Assembly (NCBI RefSeq): GCF_954871325.1
Contig: NC_088775.1
Location: 57,017,561 to 57,081,560 of the forward strand
Direction: 5' to 3'
Length of the DNA stretch: 64,000 nt
Source: Gordionus sp. m RMFG-2023
Lineage: Eukaryota; Nematomorpha; Gordioida; Chordodea; Parachordodidae
Within the stretch, counting starts at the first letter, position 1. Each line of letters begins with the position of its first letter. This document shows positions 1-10,629 of the stretch, in pieces. Both the position numbers and the translations under genes were made by a program. The notes beneath the pieces were generated by a model. The model saw nothing but the letters and a program-made list of their open reading frames with translations, was not told the DNA's origin and did no database searches.

Positions 1-349
1 ATGGCTAAAACTATCGAAAAAATTTACAGATTATAAATAAAACAATTTAATTCGGATAGAAATCAAAAATTTAGAAAATTCAAAGAAGTTAAAAAAATTA
101 ATAAACAAAAAGATAGGATTTTAAAAATATTATCTTCTAGATTAAAAAAAATCTCTTACAAGGTGATTTCTCAAATTGCAGAATAAATTCTACATGTTGG
201 TGGATATTTGCCTAAAGAGGTCTAAGCGGTTAAGTTAAAAATCATGGGAGTCGATAGATTATGTATCTCTTGCCCTTAGTTCTTAAAAAATGAATAGAAT
301 AAGGCTAAATATTGCATATATATAGTAAGCATATAATATCTAATCTGAA
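1..349. other. Noncoding AT-rich stretch
   Basis: No convincing reading frame or RNA gene is seen. A short motif (tctaagcggtt, near 221) recurs inside the tandem repeat that follows, so this may be its degenerate edge. Confidence 0.4.
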
Positions 350-705
350 TTCAATGATATAATTATATTCAAAATTACGTTTAAGATGTTAGCCTCTCCC
401 CGTTAAAATGCTTTCGCGACAAAAAAATTATTTTGTGAACCGGAAACGTAAAAATACATCTAAGCGGTTTTGGATAGAGAATTAAATTCTGAGTTCAATG
501 ATATAATTATATTCAAAATTACGTTTAAGATGTTAGCCTTTCCCCTATAAAAGGCTTTCGCGACAAAAAAAAATTTTGTGAACCGGAAACGTAAAAAAAT
601 ACATCTAAGCGGTTTTGGATAGAGAATTAAATTCTGAGTTCAATGATATAATTATTATCAAAATTACATTTAAGATGTTAGCCTTTCCCCTCTTAAATGC
701 TTTCT
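350..705. repeat. Tandem repeat, 144-145 bp unit, about 2.5 copies
   Basis: The phrase ttcaatgatataattat begins at 350, 494 and 639, giving periods of 144 and 145 bases. Each unit then runs through gttagcc, a cccc run, gctttcgcgac, gaaccggaaacgta and ctaagcggttttggatag. The third unit is incomplete. The copies are close to identical, so the array is recent or homogenised. No coding potential is apparent. Confidence 0.85.
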
Positions 706-915
706 CAAATTAAAAATACCTTAAAAAATTTATGTTTCTCATTTACTTCTTTATCAAGGAATTACAATATATTTATACTTATTTAATATATAAAATCATA
801 ACCAAATATTAATTTAAAAATTAAATTAATTTAAACCGCAAATTATTTCAAAGTATTAGCTCCGTGAAGTTGGCCGAACGATTGGAAGCATTAACGATGA
901 ATCATATGTCATTTT

Positions 916-955
916 TTAGTGCTTCGTTAGTGCTTGTTAGTGCTTGTTAGTGCTT
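916..955. repeat. Short tandem repeat of ttagtgcttg
   Basis: A 10-base unit, ttagtgcttg or ttagtgcttc, is repeated four times in a row. It is a simple microsatellite-like tract with no neighbouring gene. Confidence 0.8.
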
Positions 956-2742
956 CAATCCGTATAGTAGCCGAATTTAAGGAAAAAAAGTTATAGGCAA
1001 AAATAAAAATTTGTGCCAACTTCACGCTTAAAAGTCGACATTTTTTATTTTTTATAAAGGTATTCATTTGAATGGCATTCATTTACATATTACAACAGTC
1101 ACCACCCTCTATTTGGATGAAAATTAGATTCGATGTTGTCCAACGAAGATACTCCGGGATTGTTGCCCAGTAGAATATAGGATATTTTTTTTATCAACGC
1201 ATCGCAACATGTTTTTTTCAAATTTTATTATAAGCGTTATCATCATAAAGCTCTATATTTATATATTTATACTTATTTATTACTTTATTTTGTAATAAAG
1301 CTACGTTGAACAAAATACTCTGCGCCAAGAATATTTTTTTTATTCTGTGTAATTTACTTAATTATAAAAAATGCATAAGATCTAATCGAAAAGGCTTTTT
1401 TGATTAGGATTTTTTATTGCTGAAAAATCTTAAAAGTTGGGTTGAATACCTAATCCATAATTTTTATTTATTTTTTAAATTAAAAAATTCAATTTTTTTA
1501 TTTCATCGTTTTTCCATAAAAAACAATAAATAATATATTTTTTTGGTAATATCTAACCCAAGATTGCATCCTTTAATTATTATTATAATCTATCTAAATT
1601 TTTATGTATTTTAGTATAATCTATATAACCTTGCCTTCAATTAAAATCTATTCAGAGTATAATGAATATAATAAATCATTTTTATTAATGCATATATAAT
1701 AAATATATAATGATTATATTTAAACATATATATGCATTAAAAAACAAAGATAAGATTATCAAATATAAAAATATCAATAAATATATATTAACATATAAAG
1801 AATATATATACAAACATAATTTTTATAATATGCTTTATACTTCTGATCTAATTTGATATAAAATTAATTAGAAGATATAAATATTATTTTACCTGATTTT
1901 TTTATTATTAAATTATATTGCTTTGTGAGTGCCACACACTATTTCTTAATTAAGCATAATGAAAAAATAATTTTAGTATCTCGAATATTATTATTTCTAA
2001 TTATCAAATATATTTGAATAATTAATTTTACGAGAATTTGAAAATGTATGCCCAATCTCTATTTTCTAAAGTGAGATTCATATTTCGGAATTGTCTTTTT
2101 AAATAATGGGGCTTTAAATCCTATCTCAAGATAGTTTCTTGTTTTGAGATAATCAAACATTCTATAAATTTGTTCTTTAATTTATTTTGAGCCAGGAGTT
2201 TCCTGATGTTGTGCAAAAAGAAGATTATTAGCAACGGATGCATTAAAAACTTGAACAGTAAATTTTACCTTTAAAAAAATATTTTTTATATTTTAAATAA
2301 AAATTATTAAATGTTAAATTTTGTGTAATTTTAATAAAAAAGTAGAGAGAAACATAATTTTTAAGATAAGCCTGGCTGAAGGCCGGGCAAAAGGGCCAAC
2401 GGCTACTTAACGAGGGATCCAAACCCCCCACCATGCTTTTAAAAATATGAACACCCCCTTAATAAAACTTTCTATACACGGCGCTGGTCTGATCAATTAT
2501 CAATTAAATATAAAAAAGTCACATAAATTATTATACATTTAATCAAAATTTAAAATTAATAATTTTAATTTAAAATGAATAAATTATAAAATATTAAAAA
2601 TAAGAAAGAAAGATAGGAAAAAAGAAATGAAGAAAAAATATTTATTAATATATATAAATATTTTAAAACGTTACATTCTTAAAAATATAACTAATTACAT
2701 TTACTAGTTACAATTCTTCAAATGTAACTAGTTACTAGTAAT
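956..2742. other. Noncoding stretch; possible lone hAT end near 2486
   Basis: No gene is recognised. Near 2420-2486 the sequence has runs of C followed by ctatacacggcgctg. Read in reverse this is CAGCGCCGTGTATAG next to a G-rich tract, which resembles the ends of the hAT at 15171. No partner end or target duplication was found, so this is only a hint. Confidence 0.3.
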
Positions 2743-2950
2743 TAGTGATATTTTCTTTAATATGTTGCCTCCAACGAATGCACATATTGATTGTTTTAAA
2801 AGATTTATTAAGTCTTAAAAATAAATTTATTGATTCTTATTCTAAATATAAATTTATCGATTCCTATTTTAAAAATAAATTTATTGTTTCTAATATAAAT
2901 AAATTACATATTAAAATTGTTTTGCATAAAATAAATTTATGATTATTGCT
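2743..2950. repeat. Degenerate 26-28 bp AT-rich repeat
   Basis: Three imperfect units of the form aaataaatttattgattctta lie between about 2815 and 2900. A reading frame is open across them but its product is low-complexity (Phe, Ile, Asn, Lys), so I regard it as non-genic. Confidence 0.45.
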
Positions 2951-2959
2951 TCTGTTATG

Positions 2960-3452
2960 TGTATCGTTTTTAGGTATAGCGTGGAGTCATTTTGTATAAT
3001 AAGCATTTTATTTGTGATTAAAAATTTTTGATTTTTTTTTTGCGCCTTCATTCTTTTAATTTTTATTTGTGATTAATATTTTTTGATATTTTTTGCGCTT
3101 TCATTCTTTTAATACATTATTATAAAATTGCTATTTTTATATTAATTAAATTATTAATCAATATATATTTATTTTATAGTAGATATATATAGATAAAAAA
3201 AAAGGAAAAAACAGTCGTCGTTTTTCCAGATTTCTTTATCAGTTGATTATTTTTCTTTGCAAGATTTTTTTGTTGAGGTTAAAAAATATACAAAGGTAAA
3301 AACCAATATGCTTTTATATTAAAATTTAACATTTAATTATATAAAGTAATTAATATTTTTAATTAAAATTAAATATTTGAACTTTTATTAATTACTAAAG
3401 TTTTGTTTTAAATTTATATTAATTCATAAAATTTTGTTGTAAAAACCTTACA
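2960..3452 (+). repeat. 5' LTR of element A
   Basis: A 493-bp direct repeat that begins TGTATCGTTTTTAGG and ends CTTACA, matching 9208-9817. It is followed two bases later by TGGTGGCC, a plausible tRNA primer-binding site because it starts with TGG. Confidence 0.8.
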
Positions 3453-3506
3453 TTGGTGGCCAATTCAGATCTGCCATTCTTTTTTTTTATAAAAGCGTAT
3501 TAATAT

Positions 3507-4352
3507 AAAAGCCGTAAGGGCAGTTTTGCATCAGAGCAAATAGGAGGTTTAAAATAAAAGCCGTAGGGGAGGTTTGCATCAGAGCAAATAGGAGGTTTAC
3601 TAGAAAGGCCATAAGGGCAGGTTTGCATCAGAGCAAATTCCAGGGATTAATAGAAAGGCCATAAAAGCAGGTTTGCATAAGAGCAAATAGAAGGATTAAT
3701 AGAAAGGCCATAAGGGCAGGTTAGCATCAGAGCAAATAGAAGGATTTAAAGAAAGGCCATAAGGGCAGGTTTGCATCAGAGCAAATACAGTGATTAAAAG
3801 GCCATAAGGGCAGGTTTGTATCAGAGCAAATAGAAAGATTAATAAAAAGGCCATAAGGGCAGGTTTGCATCAGAGCAAATAGAAAGATTAATAGAAAGAC
3901 CATAAGGGCAGGTTTGCATAAGAGCAATAGAAGGATTAATAGAAAGGCCATAAGGGCAAATTTGCATCAGAACAAATAGAAAGATTAATAGAAAGGCCAT
4001 AATGACAGGTTTGCTTCAGAGCAAATTCCAATTAATGGAAAGGCCATAAGGGCAGGTTTGCATAAGAGCAAATAGAAGGATTAATAGAAAGGCCATAAAG
4101 ACAGGTTTGCATCAGAGCAAAAGAAGGATTTATAGAAAAGCCATAAGAGCAGGTTTGCATCAGAGCAAATACAGGTATTAATAAAAAGGCCATAAGGGCA
4201 GGTAAATAGAAGGGTTAATAGAAAGGCCATAAGGGCAGGTTTGGATAAGAGCGGATTAATAGAAAAGCCATAAGGGCAGGTTTGCATCATAACAAATAGA
4301 AGGATTAATAGAAAGGTCATAAGGGCAGGTTTGCATCAGAGCAAATTCGAGG
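3507..4352. repeat. 18-unit tandem array, 47-49 bp unit, in the leader of element A
   Basis: About 18 successive units of aaaggccataagggcaggtt followed by tgcatcagagcaaatagaag and gattaatag. Most units are 45-50 bp. Two near the right end are shortened, and the first two read gccgta instead of ccata. The array starts 55 bases after the 5' LTR and precedes the gag remnants, so it occupies the untranslated leader. Minus-strand frames that stay open across it are repetitive and not credible proteins. Confidence 0.9.
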
Positions 4353-4377
4353 AGTTTATTTACACGAATAGGTTCCC

Positions 4378-4720
4378 GGTACACGGAAGTGCTGCCCAAT
4401 TTTTTCTCTACAAAATCCTGAGTACACGGAAGTGTTGCACAAATTTTTATTAAAAAAGCCAGTTACACGAAAGTGATGCACAAATTTTTATTAAAAAAGC
4501 CAGTTACACGAAAGTGATGCCCAAATTTTTGCATATATAAATATATTATACGAAATTCACCCAAATTTTTATTATATAAGCCAGTTATATGGAAGTGCTG
4601 CCCAATTTTATCAAATTTAAAATAGTTACAAAAATTTGTCAAATTTGTGTTAGTTTAATATTACAAAGAAGTGCTGTCCAAATTTTGTTAAATATAAATC
4701 GGTTACAAAAAATTTACACG
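4378..4720 (+). repeat. Leader repeats built on acacggaagtgctgcccaaa
   Basis: About seven imperfect units of tacacggaagtgctgcccaa followed by a T run and a short A/T spacer. The same unit occurs in the leader of element C (46664-46800), which links elements A and C by descent. No reading frame is supported. Confidence 0.75.
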
Positions 4721-5229
4721 TATTTTGTCATATATTAACCTATAAAGTGTACATGTATATGTGCATCATTAGCTTGATTACGCTACTTATTATATTTTAC
4801 TTGTTGACATTACAGATAACATTTTTATTTTGAAATTAATCATAAATTTCTTATAACGCTGGGATGAAAAGCTTAAAATATTAAATATTGGGAGATACAG
4901 TATAATATTCTAGGAGCGCTGGTTATACTGGGAATATGAATGTGTAGTTTAATATAGGGAAGAAGGATGAGGAGAAGTCGTTGTGTTAGAATAAAAGGAC
5001 AAACTTTGACAATAGAAGGACATAATGGGGGGGGGGAGATGTAATGGGAAAGGTAACATGGCTACCGGTTCAAGAGTTATTTCAAGGATGGATGGAGAGA
5101 TAAATGAATTAGCTCATAAACCAGAGAGGCGAGATTCCTACAATATTCAGATGTGGGGAATGTAGAGAGTGCCAAGAGAGAATTCACAGGGAAGAAGAAT
5201 GGAAATGAGACGGAGTTTGGATTCTCGCT

Positions 5230-5610
5230 GAGTAAAAAATATGAATTTGAATTGTTATAATTGTGGGAGACAAGGAAATATGGTCCAGGATTGTTGGGAA
5301 ACTAAAGTTTTGAATGTGGAAAATATGGACATATAGCCCCATATTGTCCGGGTAAACGAGAAAAATTTCATTGTGCGTGTTGTGGAATATTTGGACACAA
5401 TAAAGGGAGTGTAATACTGGAACTTATGATACCATGCAAGGTTTCCCACAAAGAGGAATGGGACAAAATACTTCGATGGCTGAGAGTGAGAGAAGCTAAG
5501 AAATCATGGTACATAATGTAAAATAAACCCAAGGAACAAAATGTGGAGTTCTTTAGATGCCGTAAAAGAGGACATGTGGCTAGTGAATGTGGAAATTGGT
5601 GACTATATGA
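5230..5610 (+). pseudogene. Gag nucleocapsid remnant with zinc knuckles (element A)
   Basis: Up to four cysteine-rich knuckle-like segments can be read here. They include CYNCGRQGNM, CGKYGHIAPYC and CRKRGHVASEC, close to the CX2CX4HX4C nucleocapsid pattern. These segments bind RNA in Gag. No capsid-like domain was recognised between the leader and this array. The remnant is part of a broken element and is clearly homologous to 47390-47700 in element C. Confidence 0.7.
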
Positions 5611-5653
5611 TAGCAATAAAAATAATCGGGTCTGGGAGAGGAGATTAGAAAAG

Positions 5654-6001
5654 ATGGGCAAAGTGGGTTCTCATAAAGAAATAAAAATAATGGGATGTGT
5701 AAATATGATACAAGAAGGAATAGTACATGACCCATGTCCAAGAGTAATGATAAATTATAATGGGAGTTTGGTACCAATGTTATTTGACACGGGAGCGGCT
5801 ATTTCGGTAATAGGATACGATAAATATAGGAGTATTTGGCCTGATGAGATGATTGAAAATGAAGGAATGAGAATACGACAATTCGATGGATCTCAAATAT
5901 CTGTGATAAGGAGAGTTAAAATAGAAGCAGTGTTGGAAGAAAAAGTGAAAATGTCAGATTTATGGATTATTAATCGGAGGGTTGAAGCGGTGATGGGGTA
6001 A
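5654..6001 (+). pseudogene. Aspartic protease region of element A
   Basis: The frame contains LFDTGAAISVIGYDKYRSIW, the DTGA active-site motif of retropepsins, followed by IRQFDGSQI and a DLWIINRRVEAVMG tail. The same order occurs in elements B and C. This enzyme would cleave the Gag-Pol polyprotein. It is part of a broken element. Confidence 0.8.
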
Positions 6002-6559
6002 AATTGGATCACCCCAATAAGTCCATGGTATAGTTTTTGGGGAGTATTTTTATGGTGGGGGGTATTTGTGCCAATAACTAGTAAGGAATATACCGTTATG
6101 GCATTGAGTGAGAATGTGTCGGGAGTTGAGACCATGTTTAATGGGAAACTAAAGGGGGATAATTCTAGAAGAGAAATCGGGGGAAGTAATAACGGGACTC
6201 ATTAGGAAGTAATAAGGGGAACTCATTGGGAAGTAATAAGGGGAACTCATTGGCGAGTAATCGGGGGGACTCTTTGGGGAGTAATCGGAGAGGAATTTGG
6301 GGGAATAGTTCAAGGGTAATAATTGGGGCGAATAGTTTTAAAGGAAAAGTCGGGGATAATAATACTAGAGGAGAAATAGGGAAAGAATGGACGATGGAGA
6401 TCAAAAAGGAGATGGAACGAAAAGGTGGAGGAAAAGCAGGTATTCGAGGAGTGGAGATGGAAATGAATCCGTGTAACGGAGAGGAATTGCAGAATAAAGA
6501 TATGAAATTAGAAATGATCAAAGTGCAAGAAGGAGTGGGTAAATATGTCCTGTAGAATA

Positions 6560-7720
6560 TAGTGAGTGACACCGCTGGTGCCGGCATAGAAGGCCAAGGG
6601 AAAACTCCGTTTGTGTGCGAATTTCCGGGTCACGCTAAACCCGTGGAATGTAGAAGTAAAATATCTATTGCTGGAATTGAGGAGATATTAGCAAGTATAA
6701 AGGGAAGTATATATTTTTCAAAGGTGGATTTTTCAAATGCCTACTTATAATTGCGGGTGAAGCCAGAAGTGCAAAATTTATTGATTATTGACGCCGAAAG
6801 GATCGTTTGCGTTTTGTAGATTGTCCTTTGGACTTAGTGTAACAGCTCCTATTTTTCAGCGAACTATAGCCGCCGTTTTTCAAGGCATAGAAGGAGTTTT
6901 CTACTACATGGACGATGTGTTATTAACGAGGGTGACTCCTGAGAAGCATACCCAGATATTAGAGGAGGTATTCCGAAGAATTAGGGGTAAAGGATTGCGG
7001 GCAAGTGCCGAGAAGATGGTGTATCTAGGACACAAGATTAATGGGAGAGAGGTGAGACCGCTGGATAAAAATATTGCAGGAATAATCAATATGTTGAGAC
7101 CAAATAATAAAGTGGAAGTGCAGGCCTTTCTAGAGATGGTAAATTATTATCATCGGTTTGTGGCAGATTTTGCGCAGATAGCGACGCCATTGTATAAATT
7201 TCTGAAAAAGGAAGAACTATTTGGATGGGAAAGGGAACAAGAAGAAGCGTTTGAGAAACTAAAATGTCGAATTAGGAGAGAATCTATTCTAGTATGCTTT
7301 AATATCAATTTAGAGGTGGTTTTGGCGGTTGATGCGTCCAGTAAAGGTATAGGAGGAGCGTTATTACATTGTGTAGACGGCCTAGAGAGACCTGTTTTGT
7401 TTTTCTCAAGAATTTTTAGGGCGGCGGAAACTAAATATTCGGTTATCGAGCAAGAAGCGTTGGCCGTTATTTTTGGATTGACAAAATGCCGATAGTCCTT
7501 AATAGGGCGTAGATTCATATACGGACCATATACCGCTGGTGCATCTGTTTAAGAAGGATAATAAAGAGTTAATGTAGTCGCCTAGACTACAGAGATAGCT
7601 ATTACTGGTGGGCAGTTTTGACTTACAATTTAATAATCGGCGGAGAAGAGAAAATTATTTACCGGATATTCTTTCTAGATGTGGAGCTGGAAGGAATTTA
7701 GAGGGTAGTGAGTCAAAGGG
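6560..7720 (+). pseudogene. Reverse transcriptase and RNase H remnant of element A
   Basis: Recognisable motifs are YFSKVDFSNAYL (RT motif A), FAFCRLSFGLSVTAPIFQR, FYYMDDVLL (catalytic YMDD), FLEMVNYYHRFVADFA and the RNase H start LAVDASSKGIGGALLH. Their order and wording match Ty3/gypsy pol and the two sister elements. The region is interrupted several times. Confidence 0.85.
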
Positions 7721-7929
7721 TATAGAGGAAGAGGATGATCAAGGATTGATTAGGGCTATGGTAGGAATATCTAAGGACCGGTATCGTGGGAACAACTCAA
7801 GAATGCCACATTAAAGGATCGCGAATTAACTCGTAACAAAGCATGCATAAAAGGGCGGAAGACATGGTGAGATGGAGACAAAACTTTCAAATATATAGAA
7901 AAAGATTTGGCCATAGTATATGAATGTGT

Positions 7930-8810
7930 GGTAAGAGGGAATGGAGGTGTAGTGCCGCTTAAATTAAGGGATGTTGAGTTGACAACGATTCATGCGGGGC
8001 ATCAAGGTTTGGAGAGGATGTGTGGTGACCAGGGATAAATAGAGATATCGAAAATATCAGTAAGAGTTGTTTGATGTGTAATACGTGGACCAAGATGACC
8101 CACAAAGACAAGAAAAGTGTTTGGCCAAGGCTACTCAACCGGGGGAGCGGATACACGTTGACTTCTTTGACTTTGTAAATAAGATTTATATACTCGTGGT
8201 AGATGATTACTCAAAGTGGGTGGAGTATGAGGAAGTAAGAGGGCTAACGACGCAAGTGGTAGTGAAAACGTTGAAAAATCTATGGGCAAGGTTTGGAGTA
8301 GCTCGACGATAGTATCTGACGGAGGTCCACAGTTTAAGATGTTTTGCTTAGAACCCGGGGTAAAGCATATTTTAGCGCCGCCATATTCCCAGTTCAAATG
8401 GTCAGGCGGACAAGATGGTGTCGATTGTCAAAAACTGGTTAAGAAAATCAAAGTATGGAGGTGGAAATTTGGATAGCTGTGGCATATTACAACAATAGTC
8501 GAAAGGGAGAAAAACATTCTAGCAGAGAAGTTTTTAGGGCGGCGAACCAGAATATTATTGGATTTATTAAAGCCGAAACCACATCAAGAGGTGGAAAGGG
8601 GGATAGTGGAGAAGCTTGAGTTTGTAGTGGGACAAACCGTGTGGGCAAGAATATATGGAGGTACAAGAAGGTAGGAATCTTAAGTGATAATGGAAAACAT
8701 AGGACACAAATTAAATCGAGTGAAATTCATCGACGGAAGAGAGGGACTACGGTATCGAGATCAATTGAAAAGCGGCGTGGAACCTGAGAGGTTACGATCA
8801 GGATTATAAA
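7930..8810 (+). pseudogene. Integrase remnant of element A
   Basis: Fragments of an HHCC zinc-binding region (HAGHQG), of the catalytic core (HVDFFDF, VDDYSKWVEYEEV, VSDGGPQF, HILAPPYS) and of the C-terminal region can be matched to the integrases of elements B and C. The region is strongly decayed. The 400 bases between it and the 3' LTR show no zinc-knuckle frame, unlike elements B and C. Confidence 0.75.
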
Positions 8811-9207
8811 TAGGAGGATATAGTTGATCGAAAATTTAGGGTGGAAAAATATTTATCTTAGTATGGTGCTCAATATATCCGAGGAAAATTGAAGGGGACA
8901 GTTAAACCAGAGGTATGCTAACTCAATACCGGGGTGATTGATAATATTAATAAAAAGGGCGGGGTGATTGATAATAATATTGAAAGGGAATCAACCATAT
9001 AAGGGTTAACTGGACAAAATAGTTAATGGATTGTACAAATGATAAATGAAGCCAGGTCGAACTAAGATGATTTCTACATCAAATCGATAATAGCGACACA
9101 CAAAGGGAGGAGACTCAAGAAACTAATCACCGTGTAAATTCGTGAAAACACCATAAAGGGACGATAATTATGCCGGGTGAGAGGTGAAATGCGAAGTTGG
9201 GTTTTCA

Positions 9208-9817
9208 TGTATCGTTTTTAGGTATAGCGTGGAGTCATTTTGAATGATAAGCATTTTATTTGTGATTAATATTTTTTGATTTTTTTTTGCGCATTCATTC
9301 TTTTAATATATTATAAAAATTGCTATTTTTAAATTAATTTATTAATCAATTTATATTTATTTTATAGTAGATATATATATAGAAATAGATAAAAAAAAAA
9401 GGAAATAAAACAATCGTCGTTTTTCCAGATTTCTTTATAAGTTGATTATTTTTGCAAGATTTTTTTGTTGAAGTAAAAGAAAAATGCAAAGGTAAAAACC
9501 AATATGCTTTTATCACCCTGGCTAGACTAACGGTTTCAACCCGGGGTCGCCGAACCCGAGAAGGTTCTACTATCTTGGGGTCCCGCATGTCCGACAAAGC
9601 GGGACCTTGCCACATATTTCCCCGAGACACGTTGGCTAGACTTGTCGGTTTCTTCTCTGGGGCGCCGGCCCAAGGAAGGTTTCCATTTTCTTGGGGCCTC
9701 ACATATCCGACAAAGCGGGACCTGAGTAATTAATATTTTTAATTAAAATATAATATTTGTACTTTTATTAATTTTTTAAATTTATATTAATTCATAAAGT
9801 GTTGTAAAAACTTTACA
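9208..9817 (+). repeat. 3' LTR of element A, carrying an insertion
   Basis: It matches 2960-3452 from TGTATCG to TTTACA, but with a GC-rich insertion at about 9513-9724 that the 5' LTR lacks. By eye the shared parts are roughly 85-90% alike, pointing to an old insertion of element A. Confidence 0.8.
9513..9724. repeat. GC-rich insert made of two diverged ~90-bp units
   Basis: The 5' LTR has about 35 AT-rich bases where this copy has about 210 GC-rich bases. Two units start tggctagact/tggctagactt at 9519 and 9633 (114 bases apart) and each ends ccgacaaagcgggacc. Unit 1 contains a perfect 8-bp hairpin, ggtcccgc (9579-9586) with gcgggacc (9599-9606). The composition is unlike anything around it. 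It could be a small mobile repeat or captured foreign DNA. No terminal repeats or target duplication are obvious. Confidence 0.75.
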
Positions 9818-10629
9818 GCTTCTTTAGGGGGGTGTATTATTCTTTTTTTATTTTATTTTTTTTGTTATTTTTTATGTAATTTTTTTATGTTTATTTTTAA
9901 TACTGATATTGGATTGGTTCTTTTTCTGATTGGTTAATATAAGTAAGATAGAATATATCTATTTTTTTATTAAAAATATATATTTTGTAAGATAATTTTA
10001 AATTAATAAAACAATTATTTTTAAAAAAAATATAATATATATTTTTTATTTATTATATTTTAAAATAATATTTTCTAAAATATGTATACAGCGTTTACAT
10101 ATGGGGGGGGGGGGGGGTGATAATAATTAATTTTTAGATGAAACGCAGTTTTATTCATTAAATCGAAATATAGTATTAAAATTACGCAAACTCATTTTGT
10201 TATTTTCTACCTGCATTATAGAATTGCAACAAGTATGTTCTATTCCTTATGGTATTAATTTATTTATACAAAACTCATGAGTTGGTTCATCATTTTGAGT
10301 ATATACACCTACTTTAAATATATTCATTCAAAAGAAAAAGGAAATAATATTAAGAAATTAAGGAAGGAATATATATGTTATCATCGCTGTGTTATTTTCG
10401 GCAATATATACTTTGCATAAATAAACTGAGAATGTGTTATTTTTGTAATTTCATATTATTAATAATTTTTTCATTATTATTATGAATTTTTTAAACATCT
10501 TTTTAAGTTATAATATAAAATTAAAATACTCCTTTATTTTTTTAATTATTATTATATTTCATTATTTATCATGCTAATTTCAAATATACATATGTATATG
10601 TTATAAAAAAAAATAATATTAATCTTGGC
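9818..10629. other. Noncoding stretch with a G15 run and a dispersed motif
   Basis: No gene is seen. It holds a run of 15 G (10103-10117) and, near 10380-10412, a copy of the dispersed ttatttcggcaatgt repeat (also near 23934, 24511 and 35363). Confidence 0.5.

Larger units (their letters stand above)
2960..9817 (+). mobile_element. Ty3/gypsy-type LTR retrotransposon fossil (element A)
   Basis: Two related direct repeats, each starting TGTATCG and ending in ACA, bracket a 5.8-kb interior. The interior shows, in order, a long repetitive leader, zinc-knuckle gag remnants, an aspartic protease, reverse transcriptase, RNase H and an integrase. The gag-protease-RT-RNase H-integrase order is that of Ty3/gypsy elements. 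The coding part is heavily broken, with well over ten interruptions. The two LTRs differ clearly, including by small indels and a 0.2-kb insertion, so this is the oldest of the three Ty3-type elements here. No clean target duplication was found. It belongs to the same broad family as the elements at 38592 and 46111. Confidence 0.85.

Noticed and set aside
3727-4320. Two minus-strand frames of 74-79 codons with a repeating CPYGLFIN pattern
   Set aside because: They are a translation of the 47-49 bp tandem array, whose unit length drifts in and out of a multiple of three; no gene is implied.
3507-4352. CRISPR-like spacing of similar units
   Set aside because: Units are contiguous tandem copies without unique spacers, inside a eukaryotic retroelement leader.
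9346-9733. Overlapping frames on both strands across the GC-rich insert
   Set aside because: Open frames on both strands are expected in short GC-rich DNA; neither has a motif and both run into LTR sequence.
2948-9823. gcttct beside both ends of element A as a target duplication
   Set aside because: The left copy is separated from the LTR by several bases, so it does not fit a direct duplication.
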